64,000 nt of DNA from Takakia lepidozioides (taxonomy: Eukaryota > Streptophyta > Takakiopsida > Takakiales > Takakiaceae). This document shows, one piece after another, positions 23,242 to 35,594 of the stretch. Each line of letters opens with the position of its first letter. The stretch's first letter is position 1. Under the pieces are notes generated by a model that saw only the letters and a list, made by a program, of their open reading frames with translations, was not told where the DNA came from and ran no database searches. Where the stretch lies: contig CM060731.1 of the NCBI GenBank assembly GCA_030704615.1, positions 57,950,756 to 58,014,755 on the forward strand. The letters run 5' to 3'. The position numbers and the translations under genes were made by a program.

Positions 23242-24092
23242 GTACTCGAGCCTGAGCTGACCTAGCTGTATCCCTTGGTCGTTTCCGATATCCAAGCCCA
23301 CTAACTACAATTGCACAAGTTTAAGCTACGTGCCTTTCGTTCATCTACTTCGGAGTCCTCATAAACGTCTGAAACAACATACATTGACAGAATTATCCTA
23401 GGTTTCCTGGACACCTAACAAGTTTGAAAAGAAGAAGATACAGACACAGATCTTGCAAGATCTAGCTAGATAGTATAAGTGCAAGGCTTATTGCAGGGTA
23501 TTCCTGGCAGCTCCCACTTAATTATAAAGCAGGATGTTGGGGTATAAATCAGTACGAGCGGCTTCGAGTGGAGCCAAGTCCATACATGAAATAAACTAGA
23601 AAGCGGAAATCCTGCATGTGCTTATACCAATCAGAGTACTGCCGTAAGAATACTTTGTCGATAATTTTCTTAGATCTGTGGACTTGGATCATGAAAACTC
23701 AAGCTATTACAAACTTGGCATACTTTCCCTCTTCAGATCGGCACCTATGTGTCTTCCAATCGCTAGACCGCAGCTCCCACTGCGATCCCTCACACGCACT
23801 TCATCTCTTCCACTCTTGAATCCCAGTAGCAAATAACTCGTTACCACCAAAATGAGACAGTGCGTGGGCTGGTGTTTCCTCGGAAATAAAAGTGAGTAAA
23901 TGAAAAGAAAAGAAAAAAAAAAAAAAAAAAAACTCCATGTAACACACAGTATGATTTGGAGTCCACCGAAATTTCAGACTCCCAAAAAACGGCGAGAAAT
24001 TGTTGCCGCGGATCAGCTGCGGTGACCGCGGCGCCGATATGTGCCGCAACTCTTGCCGGGCGAGGGTGGTAGCGATGCGCGCCACCCGCCTC
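23242..24092. other. Expansin upstream region
   Basis: No gene. It includes a 19-nt A run near 23913-23931 and GC-rich sequence just upstream of the expansin TATA box. Confidence 0.4.
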
Positions 24093-24102
24093 TCTATATA
24101 TG
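24093..24102 (+). promoter_or_regulatory. TATA box of the expansin gene
   Basis: TCTATATATG lies about 265 bp before the expansin ATG at 24367, after a GC-rich stretch, and is the best TATA match in the upstream region. A start site near 24130 would leave a leader of roughly 235 nt. Confidence 0.5.
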
Positions 24103-24366
24103 AGCAGCTCATGCACTGCCATCTCTCATCAGTCTGTGCCAGCTCTTTCTACTTGGATCATCGTGCTATATGTCTTGTAGCTGAGCCGGTTCACGAGAGT
24201 TCAGTTCTAATACTCTGACTAGATTGATTATAGAGCTGGTGCATGTGTGAACACCCAATATTTGCAGGCGGCCAGCTCGGGTGTTGAGTCAGTTTTGTTC
24301 CGTTCTCAGTGTTGAATCGACAGTTTGTTCCCTTCTCTTTTCGAGCAATTCAATCAAATCTATAGG

Positions 24367-25933
24367 ATGGCGGCTGCTCCAATGCGCCTACCTTTGGCAC
24401 TTGTTCTGTTCTGCATTGCAAGTCTGCAGCTGCAGTTACATTGTCAGACCGTGAGTGCCAGTGGTTATGACACTACTTGGAGATCCGCTCGAGCGACTTG
24501 GTACGGAGGTGCAGATGGAGATGGATCAGATGGTATGGACATTCGATTTTTGACATTAACCATTTCTAGATTCTACCTCGGCCGCATGAGGAAAGTGAAT
24601 GTCGGCAAGACATTTTCTCCCAGTGCTACACGACAGACTCTCTGTTATAACGCAATTAATGGGTTTGAAGGTTCCGACTAATTACTTGGAAGTATTGTTG
24701 TAATTAAGTAATCAAATGACAGGTGGGCGATGGTGCTTTTAATCATGTGCAGGAGGTAACTGTGGCTACGGAACTCTTTCAGGCTCACCATACGGAAGTA
24801 GCATTGCTGCTGGGAGTGCCCCTATTTATGACAGTGGCTTTGGGTGTGGAGCCTGTTATGAGATCCAGTGCTCAGACAGCCTCTGCAAACCAACACCGAC
24901 CAATGTGGTCATCACAGATCTGTGCCCTGGTGGCGAATTCTGCGGTAATGGCCAAACGCACTTCGACCTCAGTGGCACTGCTTTCGGCGAGATGGCCACT
25001 TCCGGTCAAGCGGATGCTCTGCGCACGGTTGGTGTTCTCAATATTCAGTTCAAGAGGTGCGTTGATTCAGACCCTGGAAGATTTCAGTTCGAACATATGG
25101 AAGTCTTGAAACACAGGGTCTCTTACCTTACTCTTAGCTAATAAAGTCATACGCGAGTAGTTGCCGATCACTTGATACAGTCATTTTCACTCATTGGCTA
25201 GGTCTGATGACTACTAAAAATCTAGCCTGGACTGGTCATGCAGATGATCGCGTAGTCTTGCAAAGTACCAGTGATTCCTCGATGTGATAAAACCAAGTCA
25301 CGTAACTGCTAGGTACTCGAGTGCAACATCAATCGTTTTCATCTTTCTTAGAAGAGAGCTCAAAGATCAATACACTACATGACGTTTTTTCATGATGCAG
25401 GGTTCCATGCTCGTATTCTAGCCAACTCGTTACCTTTACAGTGGATTCCGGATCCAATTCAGTTTGGATCTCTTTGATTGTGAAATACGAGGCAGGACCA
25501 GGCGACTTGCAATCTGTTGACATCCAAGAGGTTTGTACTCATGATCCTGATATGTTTTATTTCTCAATAACGTCTTCGTAACATGTGTATTTCGTCAGCA
25601 TCCCATTTCGATCGGATTCTTATTATAGTAGTTGGAGGATACATGTCATGGCACGTTAAGCAGTTCCGTCGTTGATCATATTTACTGTGAATACAGTGCT
25701 TAATCTGATCAGTTTATACGCACGTGCAGGCTGGAAGCTCTCAGTGGCAGTCCATGACCCACAACTGGGGTGCTAACTGGGAGTTTCAATCCACTACGGG
25801 ATCTGCTCTCCAAGGACCTCTTTCGATTCGATTGACTGCCAAACTCGACGGCCAGGTGGTTGTTGCCACTAATGTGATCCCAAACAACTATGCACCTGGG
25901 GCAAGCTACCCGTCTTCTATGCAATTCCAATGA
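24367..25933 (+). CDS. EXPB: Beta-expansin (cell-wall loosening protein)
   Basis: Four exons: 24367-24532, 24753-25056, 25401-25530 and 25730-25933 (stop TGA), all GT...AG, together 804 nt or 267 residues. A signal peptide (about residues 1-28, LPLALVLFCIASLQLQLHC) is followed by the GH45-like domain: ARATWYGG, then GNCGYG, GCGACYEIQCS and VVITDLCPGG, and the HFD motif in THFDLSGTAFGEMA. The C-terminal grass-pollen-allergen-type carbohydrate-binding domain follows (VKYEAGPGDLQSVDI; WQSMTHNWGANW). Expansins are secreted and loosen the wall without hydrolysis. The TWYG and CGYG words and the GDLQSVDI...NWGANW pattern fit beta- better than alpha-expansin. A decayed copy with the same intron positions lies 6 kb downstream. 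Confidence 0.95.
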
Positions 25934-28599
25934 TCTCGCAGTCTATTCATTGTCCTTTTAGTCCCATAGCTTTAGCTTAGAGCGCATCTTCAGCTTGCAA
26001 AATCATAGAGCCATATATTAAAGTAGGCGGTCAACAGAATCACACAATGTAGACGTATTCTTTATATATATAAAACGTGAAATTTTCCATCAAGCAGCTG
26101 TACAGGACTTGGGAGGAATTTAGGCATTCTCGAGTTCTCCTCTGTTGCTGTAGATCCATAGTTACTTTGTTCTTCTACGAATCTGCTCGAACAACTGCCT
26201 ATTTTCATTACTGTTTGCTCAGGACTGTGTTTGCTACGAGGTACTGAACTAAATTAATGTTCAAGTCTGGTGGGCTCTCCTCTCTGACTTATATAATTAG
26301 GATGCTTCCTTTTGACTCAGTGTCAGCTCTAGTGAGCTTATTCCGGATTAAATCTGAAAGATATTTTCAACTCAAGCGCAAAATCCCAACCAGCAAACTG
26401 ATTTCATAGTCTAATATTTTTTGACTCAGTGCAAATTGTAGCCTCCGTTTTGCAGATTTCTCTTGAGACTTTCTGGGGGAAAGAAAGTGCTCACCCATTG
26501 CTTGAGTTTTATACCTATAAAATGGAGTTAAATAAAGTTTTTTCTTTTTGCGTCGTAAAACAAATACGGGTAATTTCTTAGCCTAAAGCCCCACTGTAAT
26601 TGTGAGTGAAATAAGCAAAATATGGAGAGTAAATTTAATATAACTCATCAAAGGTTAAACCACATATTGTTGCTCCCTTGGATTTTGCACTGAATTGCCA
26701 CCCAAGGAGGTTCTGAAATCCTGCTACCAGCTAGTTTTTGTGTGCTATTATCTTCTCCCCTTTATGTAAAGCCAAATGATCAAGTGTTTCTTGTTTCAAT
26801 ACACTTTGCCTCAATTTCAATATATACCTCTTAAAAAAATTAAAACAAGCCTCACAGAGCAATTGGCTCTCTTGCTTTGCTTTGGCACAACATAAGAGGA
26901 AGGTAAGACTAGGGAGCATGACTCAGCACAACACACCAATCAGCTCCTTGACATGGTGTAAGGTCCTTTGACCACATTTTCTCCATTGACTTGAATGTCT
27001 CCGCAGAGTCTCTCTCTAAAAGAGAGCCAATAAAGAGTGGAAGTAGCCCTCAGTAAATTTTTATTGATAAGGGGAAAAAATAAGGCCATGAATTACCTTT
27101 TCCCCTTTTGAATAACCCTCACAAAATAAATTAGATCGCAAATATCTTCCTAAGATTCCTTCAGAAGATGCTTGTGCTCAGAGAGTAGCGTCATAGAAAG
27201 CTATTTAGTGAGGAGGGATTTAGTGAGGCATGATATCTTGGTCAAATGACACCCTAGGAAAGCCAAATAGATCCTTACATATTTATACTCACTACATATT
27301 ATTTGGTAGCGTCTAGTAGCACATTGACTCAATGAAACAGGCTTGATTGTTGGACCACAACAGTTTATTTAATTATTGATTATACAACAAATAACTTGAT
27401 AACGTGCCAGATTCTTTTATAATACCTCCAGGCTATCAAATGAGGGAAATCAATCTCCCTGCCTGCCTTGCAAGTTCAATGCTGATTAAACTTCAGTCTT
27501 GGAACAGTTACAAAGCCATTGTCTTTTACGTTCTACATGATTCGACAAACTTTCGATTACGCAATCATCACCAGGGGTGCTTGGATGGCCGATAATGGTC
27601 GCCCATTTACATCACCCAAGGCCTGTCGGTCCTTCAATTGCCATTTTGGCGGTCTCTCTTGTTTCAGTCTGGGCTCATCCATCATCTTCTATGATGTGTA
27701 TTTTGCCTTATGGCATCTTTCAGGGTTTAATTTTTCCCTCCTTCAATAAAGTAATTGGCCAACGCCTTTTATTTATTTATTTATTTATTTTAAACTTGAT
27801 ATTTGGTTACCGGGTAGTTTCCTTCACGGCCTGAAAGGTGGTTATTTTTTCCACCAAAACAATTCCTATGTTTTCTATGGACTTTTATGTCCAATTGCTA
27901 TCAAGTTAATTGAGGCCATTGTCCCTCTTTCAAAAAAAAAAAACTTGAGAGTCACATACAAGGCTCCACGGTCACATATGTATGTGTATACGCAAGTCGC
28001 ACTATACAGCCCACCCCTGGAAGGGACAGGCTGAAGTGGCTCTTAGTTGGAAGTCTTCTCGTCTTCTCCTTCTCTAGTTCAATTTACAATAAACCTAGTA
28101 CAAATATAGCAATATATCTAATCCAGAAAACAAATTGCTGCAAATTTTCTAAATCATGACTTCAGAATTCAGCTCTTACAGGTTGTCTGGTTCAGGGTCT
28201 AGGGGATGTGTGTTCCGATCTGGCGCCAGGTTCTGCACATTCAGACTCTTGACATGGTTACTTCTCTCGGTTTCTCTGCTCCTTTGTGGTGTATGCAGCT
28301 ATAGCACTGGGGTGGTTGCCCCCTCGCTTGTAGAAGCCAGCTCCATGGCTTCTATAGGTTATTTTTTCCTCTTTTAGTGCACTGCAGGGTCTCCTCCCCT
28401 TCTTGAATAAAATAAAAATGAAAACAAAATAAAATTCTGCGTATGGTGGGGCTACATGGTTCCCAAAGACTCAAATATTTAAAAACTCTTTGAACATTAA
28501 TCTAAGGCACTCGTGAGCTACACTTGATAAGAAGTAAGAAATGTTTATGGAAGTGAAGCAAAGTTTATTGGCTCCTCTTTATTCTAAAGAGGAAACAAC
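25934..28599. other. Intergenic, AT-rich
   Basis: It contains the expansin 3' UTR, an (ATTT)n tract near 27768-27792 and an A run near 27931. I see no gene. ORFs at 27404-27834 and 28156-28377 have no recognisable product. Confidence 0.45.
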
Positions 28600-29130
28600 T
28601 AGTGTTGGTCTGATATTTGGGTTTCGCCGGGTATAAACCCGGGCATCAACCCGGGTATCTCATAACCTAACCTACTGCTCTTTGTTCCGGGAAACTTTCG
28701 CAGTACCTTACCCAAAAGGTTCTCGAGTTCCCTGGCGGCCCCGCAAAACCTAACAAGCGGCGGTTAGGGTTCTCCTTTCCCCGCCCCCTACCAGAGCTCA
28801 ATTCGTCGCTACAAATCTGGTAGGGTATCATGTTGATATGCACATATAGACATTATGGATGCAGGGTTCCAAGGGTTTATGAACGCCTCTTTTGGCAGCT
28901 TCGGCGGCTTGCTTAGGCTTGCTTACATATGATATTTCCAGGTTATTGGCATTCAGATACCATTGTCATATCCGGACTGATTTTTTTTTTAAACCCACAT
29001 ATGCATACCAGATTGATACTTGAAATTCAGGGGTTGCATTATTGGAAAACCTACCTGCCTTAAAAAAGAGTGGGCACTACATACCAGGACCCTTCTGGTA
29101 TTTCCAATTCAAAATACCATACCAACACTG
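28600..29130. mobile_element. hAT-type MITE, copy 3 (different interior)
   Basis: A 531-bp element with a perfect 8-bp target duplication GAAACAAC (28592-28599 and 29131-29138). Its left end TAGTGTTGGTCTGATAT and right end ATACCATACCAACACTG are inverted copies of each other with three mismatches, and are clearly related to the ends of copies 1 and 2. The interior is not the same: it is GC-richer, with a repeated ACCCGGG word near the left end. It belongs to the same terminal family but a different internal type. Confidence 0.82.
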
Positions 29131-29720
29131 GAAACAACCCATCCATGTCAAAAATCTCTAAGCACCTGTTGTACCTTCCCCAGGTCCTCTCTTTTTCTTT
29201 TGCTGAATAATTACTTCCCATGATGTGCCTCTCCTCCTCTCTTTTACTGAAAAACTACTTCCATGCCGCTCCTAATTCTCTAGGTAAAACTTCCTTCATG
29301 TTAAAATCTTCAACTTATGAGAAATAATAGATGAATTTTTAAGTTTACTATGAATGCCAATAGATTCCACTATTCACCTAGCTGCTTGTTAGAATTGAGG
29401 GAAATAGAAAGTGATCATTCAGTTTTTCATACCTCTATCCTAAGGTGATAGAGAGAGAGACAGACGCCGGCCTGGGCCGACATAACTATGAGCCGCTTCA
29501 CCTTAAGGCGATATTGCTAACTTAATCTAATATTGTGAGATTAATAGAGTTGGTGTATTTAGACTAAGAGGACACTATGCATAAGTGCCAAAATCAGACT
29601 GATTTCTATTACGAGTACTCCTCCTTGGTTATATGGAAAACAACATATAAACAGGTGACCATAAGATGATGAAAATTACATAAAGTGGCCAACTTTAGTA
29701 GTGATTGAATTATTCACTAA

Positions 29721-30053
29721 GAGCATCTCCATCGGGGGTCCCTAAATGCCCCTGCAACGGCCAAGGAGCGCCCGGCCTTGGTATCCGCGCCCCCGGGCCC
29801 GTACTTTCATGCAGGATAGAGGCCCGCCAGACCCGGCCGGTACATGCTGGAGCGACTAAAAACCCTACTACCTGCATTTATGGCATGAGGGTAAGGCGGC
29901 GTCAGTTGAGGTGGTCCCTCCCGAACAAGGCACCTCAGCCGAAAAGACATGTGCAGGGTAGTTTGATGGGGTTGCTGCTGGGGAGGGGAGTGTTGGAGGC
30001 CGCTGGAGGTTACCGTCGCAGGGTTGTTTGGTGTACCCCCGGTGGAGATGCTC
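29721..30053. mobile_element. PIF/Harbinger-type MITE
   Basis: A 333-bp element with near-perfect inverted ends: left GAGCATCTCCATCGGGGGT, right (reverse complement) GAGCATCTCCACCGGGGGT. It is flanked by the 3-bp direct repeat TAA at 29718-29720 and 30054-30056. A TWA target duplication is typical of PIF/Harbinger, and GAGCATCTCC ends are common in plant MITEs. The 152-codon open frame across it is an accident of GC-rich sequence. Confidence 0.85.
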
Positions 30054-30535
30054 TAAGGAGGAACCATTGTATTGCGCAACCTAGTAACTTGTTTACTTCA
30101 TTTATTTTTATTTTTTTGAAGGATTCATTCCGATATCATGGCCTCTGTCCCCTGTTTCGTTAAAAGGATTTAAAAAAATAAACCCCGATATATCATACCA
30201 TATCCCTATAGCCGGTTAGGAATTTTACGCCTCATAATTATTAAAAACAAACTGATGCATTAGGCATGTTCCCAAACTATATCTTGGCAATTATGGTGTA
30301 TCTAGTGACCCCTAGTAAAAGAAGATGCGAGATATTAATTGATAAAAAAGATCATAGAAGGGTGAGCTTCAGGAGAGCTATGTCTTAGAGGATTGTGAGA
30401 GACGCTACAAAAATAGAGATAGATTTGATTGAGCTCGTTAGGACATAATTTATTTATTTTTTTGAGTTTTTGAATTCTTGTTGTTATAATCAAACGTAAG
30501 TATGATAGCTACAATTCGCCTATCTTTTATATCTG

Positions 30536-32095
30536 TTGTTCTGTTTTGCATTGTGAGCATGCATATGGAGTTATATTGTCAGACGGTGATTGCTAGGTGG
30601 TTATGACAATACTTGGAAAGCAGCTCCCCGCAACTTGGTACGAAGATGCAAATGGAGACGGATCAGATGGTATGGACTTTCTAGTATTCCTAACATTAGT
30701 CATTTGCAAATCGTACCTTGTAGAGACACAAAAAAAATTGAATTCCTCTGGAGTTTATCACCCGGTACCACACGCCCTTTTTCGAATGATTTTGACTATG
30801 AAATTAAAATGATAAGCATACGATGATTCTTTTAATCATGTGTAGGAGGTAATTGTGGGTACGGCACTCTTTCAAGCTCACCATATGGAAGCAGCATTGC
30901 TGCTGGGAGTGCCTCTATTTTCCAAAATGGCATTGGGTGTGAAGCCCAGTGTTATGAGATCCAATGCTCAGACAACCTTTGCAAATCCACACCAAGCAAT
31001 GTGGTCATCACAGATTTGTGCCCTGGTGGTGAATTATGCAACTAAAAGCACTTCGACTTGAGTGGCATTGCTTTCGGCGAAATGGCTAATTCTGATCAAG
31101 AAGATGCTCTACGCACACTTGGTGTTCTCAACATTCAGTTCAAAAAGTGCGTTCCAAGGAAATAATTAGACCTAGAAGATTTTAATGATCTAAAATATGA
31201 AAGTTTTGAACCATAGGTCTCTTATCTTACTATGACAAATTTTTATACTAGTTAGTTATGGCATTTGCATGAGTCGTTATCATGCATTCGCATTCAGCAG
31301 ATTCATTTTCACCAATACTACAATCGTTTCAGTCAAGACTCATTGGCTCGGTGTTATAATTAATAAAATCATACTTAATAACATCAAGTGACTAATCATA
31401 ATGATTGCGGAGTCGTATAGATTGATTGCATAGTTTAACATAAATCGTTTTGATCTTGTTTGAAGAAGACTATGTAAAATTCAAATATCAATGCTATATG
31501 ATATTTTTTCCACGTGTGATGCGGAGTTGCATGCTCGTATCCTTCTAGCCAACATATCACATTTACAGTGGATTTTGGATCCACTTCAGGTTGGGTTGCT
31601 TTTGTTGTGAAATATGTGGCATGGCCAGGTGACTTACAAGCTGTTGACAACAAGGAGGTTCGTAGCACTCATGACCCTGACATGTTTTCCGTTAGTGGAA
31701 TTTTTTTTTTGTGTGTATATAACGTCTTCGTCACATGTATATTAATTTCAATATTCCAAAAAATCAATGAAAATCTTAACTATACTATGTGGATATTGTA
31801 TATCAATGTATATATATACAGTTGTATAATAAGTCACTTCGATATATTGACTTTGATCAAGTTCAATGTTTAATTATATGATCAATTTGTTGTGCAGGTT
31901 GGAAGCTCTCAGTGGCAGTCCATGACCCACAACTAGGGTGCTAACTGGGAGATTCAATCCATTGTTGGATCTGCTCTCCAAAGACCTCTTTCTATTCGGT
32001 TGACTGCCAAACTCGATGGCCAAGTGGTTGTTGTGAATACAACTCTGCACCCGGTGCAATCTACACTTCTTCTGAGCAATTCCATGAATGATCTA
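30536..32095 (+). pseudogene. Beta-expansin pseudogene (unprocessed duplicate)
   Basis: Copies of all four expansin exons in order with the same intron positions: about 30536-30670, 30846-31146, 31530-31656 and 31898-32090. Hence it arose by DNA duplication, not by retrocopying. Exon 1 is frameshifted after the signal peptide. Exon 2 has gained one codon and has a stop at 31043-31045, where the intact gene reads GNGQTHFD. In exon 4 TGG has become TAG at 31934-31936 (THN*GANW), and the C-terminus is shifted. Its 3' flank is duplicated again at 34.5 kb. Confidence 0.9.
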
Positions 32096-32099
32096 CTTG

Positions 32100-34445
32100 C
32101 AGCCTATTCATTGTCTTTTTAGTCAATCATTGATTTAGCTTCAAACGCATCTACTTCAGTTTTCTATGCAGAAATATTTTGAACATAGAATCATAGTATG
32201 GAGCTTAAAAGTAGGTGGTGAATGTCAAAAATCAACAGAGAAACGTATACGACAGAGACGTGCTATCACTGGGCAGAGGGGCACGGCGCTTCCGCGGCAA
32301 CATTGGTGAGGAAGTTTTTGAAGGGTGCGGCGGGGGTGGTGGGGGGGTAGTAGCAGGGGTAGGAGCAGCGCGGGCGGGAGCAGTGGATAGGGCGGTTGGG
32401 GAGGAGGGGGAAGCGGGGGATTCACTCCTGATGGGGGAAGAAGTACAACCCGATGGAGGTTGGAATTTTTGTGTCGTCCATCTTTTGGATGTTTGCAGAA
32501 CTCACCAAAGTCAGACATGAACTGTCTGTGATCCACATCGATGTGGAGGTTCTCAAGACCTTGATGGAGGTGCAAGGAGAAACCAGATTTAGCACCCCAT
32601 AAAACTCTTGTTCTTTTTCAAACAATTCACTTGGAGAGCTCTAGACTACACAACGAAGAATTTATACTAGTTGTCAATGAATTGCCATTGTAAATAGACA
32701 CAAATAGCGTCCTTTGCTTCGTAGTAAATGAACAACAACAGAAGAAATCTTGTTGTAGCGGTGATGCATGTCATTGTGGAGAAATGTGACTTTGGGAGAG
32801 GTTGGTTTTGAATTAGTGATGGTTTACTTCAGGTATCTCATTGACTATGTTCAGCACAAACAACACAATCCAAATTACATTGTTATAAGTGTATTATATG
32901 AAAGATATAATGAGATGTCCATTCATTGAGAGGGAGAAAGAAATAAGCTTAAAATAAACTTTATAACATTATATCCATATGGTTCCTTTTCAATAATCCC
33001 CGCGCCTTTACGTTCGTTGAGACTTAGAGTGGATAACTATTTTGGGCATTTGTTGATGTAATCATCCGGACAACCACTTCACTAATATCTTAGACAAATA
33101 AAAGCATGTAATCATCTTTGGGAAATCGCTAAATAAAATCAGTCTTGTAGTACATAACATTAATATGCGATTGCATGTATCTAGCTTAATTCTAAACTTA
33201 CTAGAGGTTAGAGGAGATATAAACACTCAAGCTAATTAAGATAGAGATAAAATAATTAAAGTAGGAAGAGATGACAACCTCTTCGATATTTTTTGTATCA
33301 AAAATAGAAATAAGTACGAACGATTGAGATTGAGTAATGATGAGTAAGAATTAATGATTTTTTGGTGCTGGTGCAAATGCACAAGATGAATCTTAAAATG
33401 TGCTGATGTGTTGATTTCTGCCACACAGAACTTGAAGGATAATTTCAAAGACTTGGTCGCAAGGTTGCAAAGTATAACAAAGAATTTACTGTATTTAGAA
33501 AAGCCAAATAGGATCATGACTTGATACTATACTGTCAAGATACAATTCTTCTGTGAATCATCTTCACTGTCAATAGTTTATGAATTGGTTTTTGGAAGAT
33601 GTTGTGAGGATGATTCTAGGTTCTGTTGTTGGTGTTTCGAAGGCACAACCCAAAAGCTTGGAAATGCAGGGTAAAATTTGAAAGCGTCTTGTGACATTGC
33701 ATAATCGACACGTCTGGGTCGACAACACCGGCATCGGTCCCTGTTATGAACAGAGCCTTGTGGTGGTGTTTATTGATGCTCTTGGACCGCTTCGATTGAC
33801 TTTTCAAAGGCGATCGACCTTTGTGAGGCGATGACCACGTAAGCCGGACTTTATCCATGTTCGCCTCGTCACAAGACTAGTATGTCTGTATGTCGTCTCC
33901 GAACTCTTCCTCTTGCACACGAACGCAAAGATCCCGCAGAATTCTCGCACCTTACATGCATCTACGTTTAATGTCAGTCTAGTGCTGATGGATCATGGTA
34001 GGTAGGCATCTCATAGAGATGCAGCAATAGAATGAATGAATGAATGGAAAATGATTATAAGGAACACAAAGCTAGGAGCCTGTGGGACATCAATTGACGA
34101 GAGGTCATCAAATTATAACTTGATAAATGTTGGATTTGGCTCTAAATTCTACTTGAGTGCCATGAAAAAGGTGGTTGAAGAAACATTGTGGAGCTTAGCA
34201 CTCTAGCCACAGAAGCGGTTTTGTTCGCCTCCTATTACGTTTTGAGATGTTTGGATGACCCTTAATCGAGAAATGACAGTGCAACTATAGGTTTTCAACC
34301 GAGTTGTATGCGTCGTGTTGAACGATAGAAAACACTAACAAATTAACAAAGATCCTCAATTCAAGTTCGAACCTCCTTCCAACAGTTCAAGCTCATTCAC
34401 CATGCATGGTACAATGCTCCCATTCATCAACCTCATTGGGTTCGA
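32100..34445. other. Intergenic between expansin remnants
   Basis: It holds a GC-rich (GGGGGTAGTAGCAGG-type) patch at 32320-32420 inside an open frame of unknown meaning, then AT-rich sequence. A minus-strand frame at 33616-33858 is open for 80 codons but has no feature that I recognise. No gene is called. Confidence 0.4.
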
Positions 34446-34449
34446 CTCC

Positions 34450-34725
34450 AATGACCTATTTCTATTCGGTTGACTGCCAAACTCGATGGCCAAGTGGTTG
34501 TTGTGAATAATGTGATCATCCCAAATAGCTCTACATCCGGGGGCATTAATCTACACTTCTTCTGTGCAATTCCACAAATGATGTACTTACACTCTATTCA
34601 TTAGTCCTTTCAGTCAATTGTGGATTTAGTTTCAAACGCATCTACTTCAGATTTCTATGTAAAAATATTTGAACATAGAGTCATATTACGGAGCTCGAAA
34701 GTAGGCAGTGAGTCAAAAATCGTTC
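34450..34725 (+). pseudogene. Third expansin copy, last-exon fragment with 3' flank
   Basis: Starts with CTATTTCTATTCGGTTGACT and the LTAKLDGQVVVVN coding block of expansin exon 4, then runs through the same 3' flank as the pseudogene at 32.0-32.24 kb (ACGCATCTACTTCAG, GAACATAGA). Only the end of the gene survives. Confidence 0.85.
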
Positions 34726-34726
34726 T

Positions 34727-35590
34727 TCACGGAGTCTCTCGTTGTCCTTGGTGAGCTCGATTAATAACAGAGCAACAACCACAACCTCTCTCCTCGTGTC
34801 TTCTTTTGTGACCTGAGAGAGAGATTTCAGTAAAGTGAGAAAAATAATGTAAGTGATACCTAAAACTAGAGGTAAATACTCAAACTGTTTTACGGGTTCT
34901 AAATACATACCTTGGCAACTCTTGCAACTCTGGCCGGCTCCTCTGAAAGCCTTTGCTGGGGACTACATAGTAAGCAAAATAGTGATTAGGTCAACAATGT
35001 GGTTCCATGAGACAGTTGTTTCTCTGTTCTGTTCTAGGCAAGAGAAAACATATACCCACATGTATTGTACATATATGGAAAACATATTTAATTTTCGGTC
35101 GTCAGGCAATTGTACTACGACATAATTGGGGCTCATATTGCTCTGAGCTATGTTGGTGTAGGGATCAAGAGTTTGTACTCGAATATTATTTTGGCTGTTG
35201 TCTTAAATGTTTATTTATAAGTACTATGCACAAATATTATTCAAGTCTGGTTCCTAGTATAATTATGATGTGACATGCTTTCCTCTGAGATAAATCTAAT
35301 ATTCATGGAATGTATTCAGAATTAAATCAAGATATTTTCAAGTCTTTTAAGGCGCAATCCCAATCTACAAACTGAATTCATAGTGTATTGACGGTAACAA
35401 TGTCCATTTTTTATTTTATTTTTCCGCCAATATTCATAGTTTTATTATAATAATTATTTGTGGGGAAAAAAATTAAAACCCCGTTGAAACGCCGTACAGG
35501 CACACACGCGTAATCAGTGAAGGTGGAACTGTCCTCCTATAAGGAGTGTATCAATGCGAGAACAACTAGCATCAACCTAGATGGATGCTA
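34727..35590. other. Intergenic, AT-rich
   Basis: No gene seen. The T-rich sequence at 35405-35430 may mark the eroded tail of the adjoining minus-strand LINE. Confidence 0.35.
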
Positions 35591-35594
35591 AACA

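Noticed and set aside
23841-24112. Frames with Phe runs on minus
   Set aside because: Generated by an A run upstream of the expansin promoter; no support as a gene.
29705-30163. 152-codon open frame
   Set aside because: It runs across both ends of a PIF-type MITE and into flanking DNA, so it cannot be an old gene.
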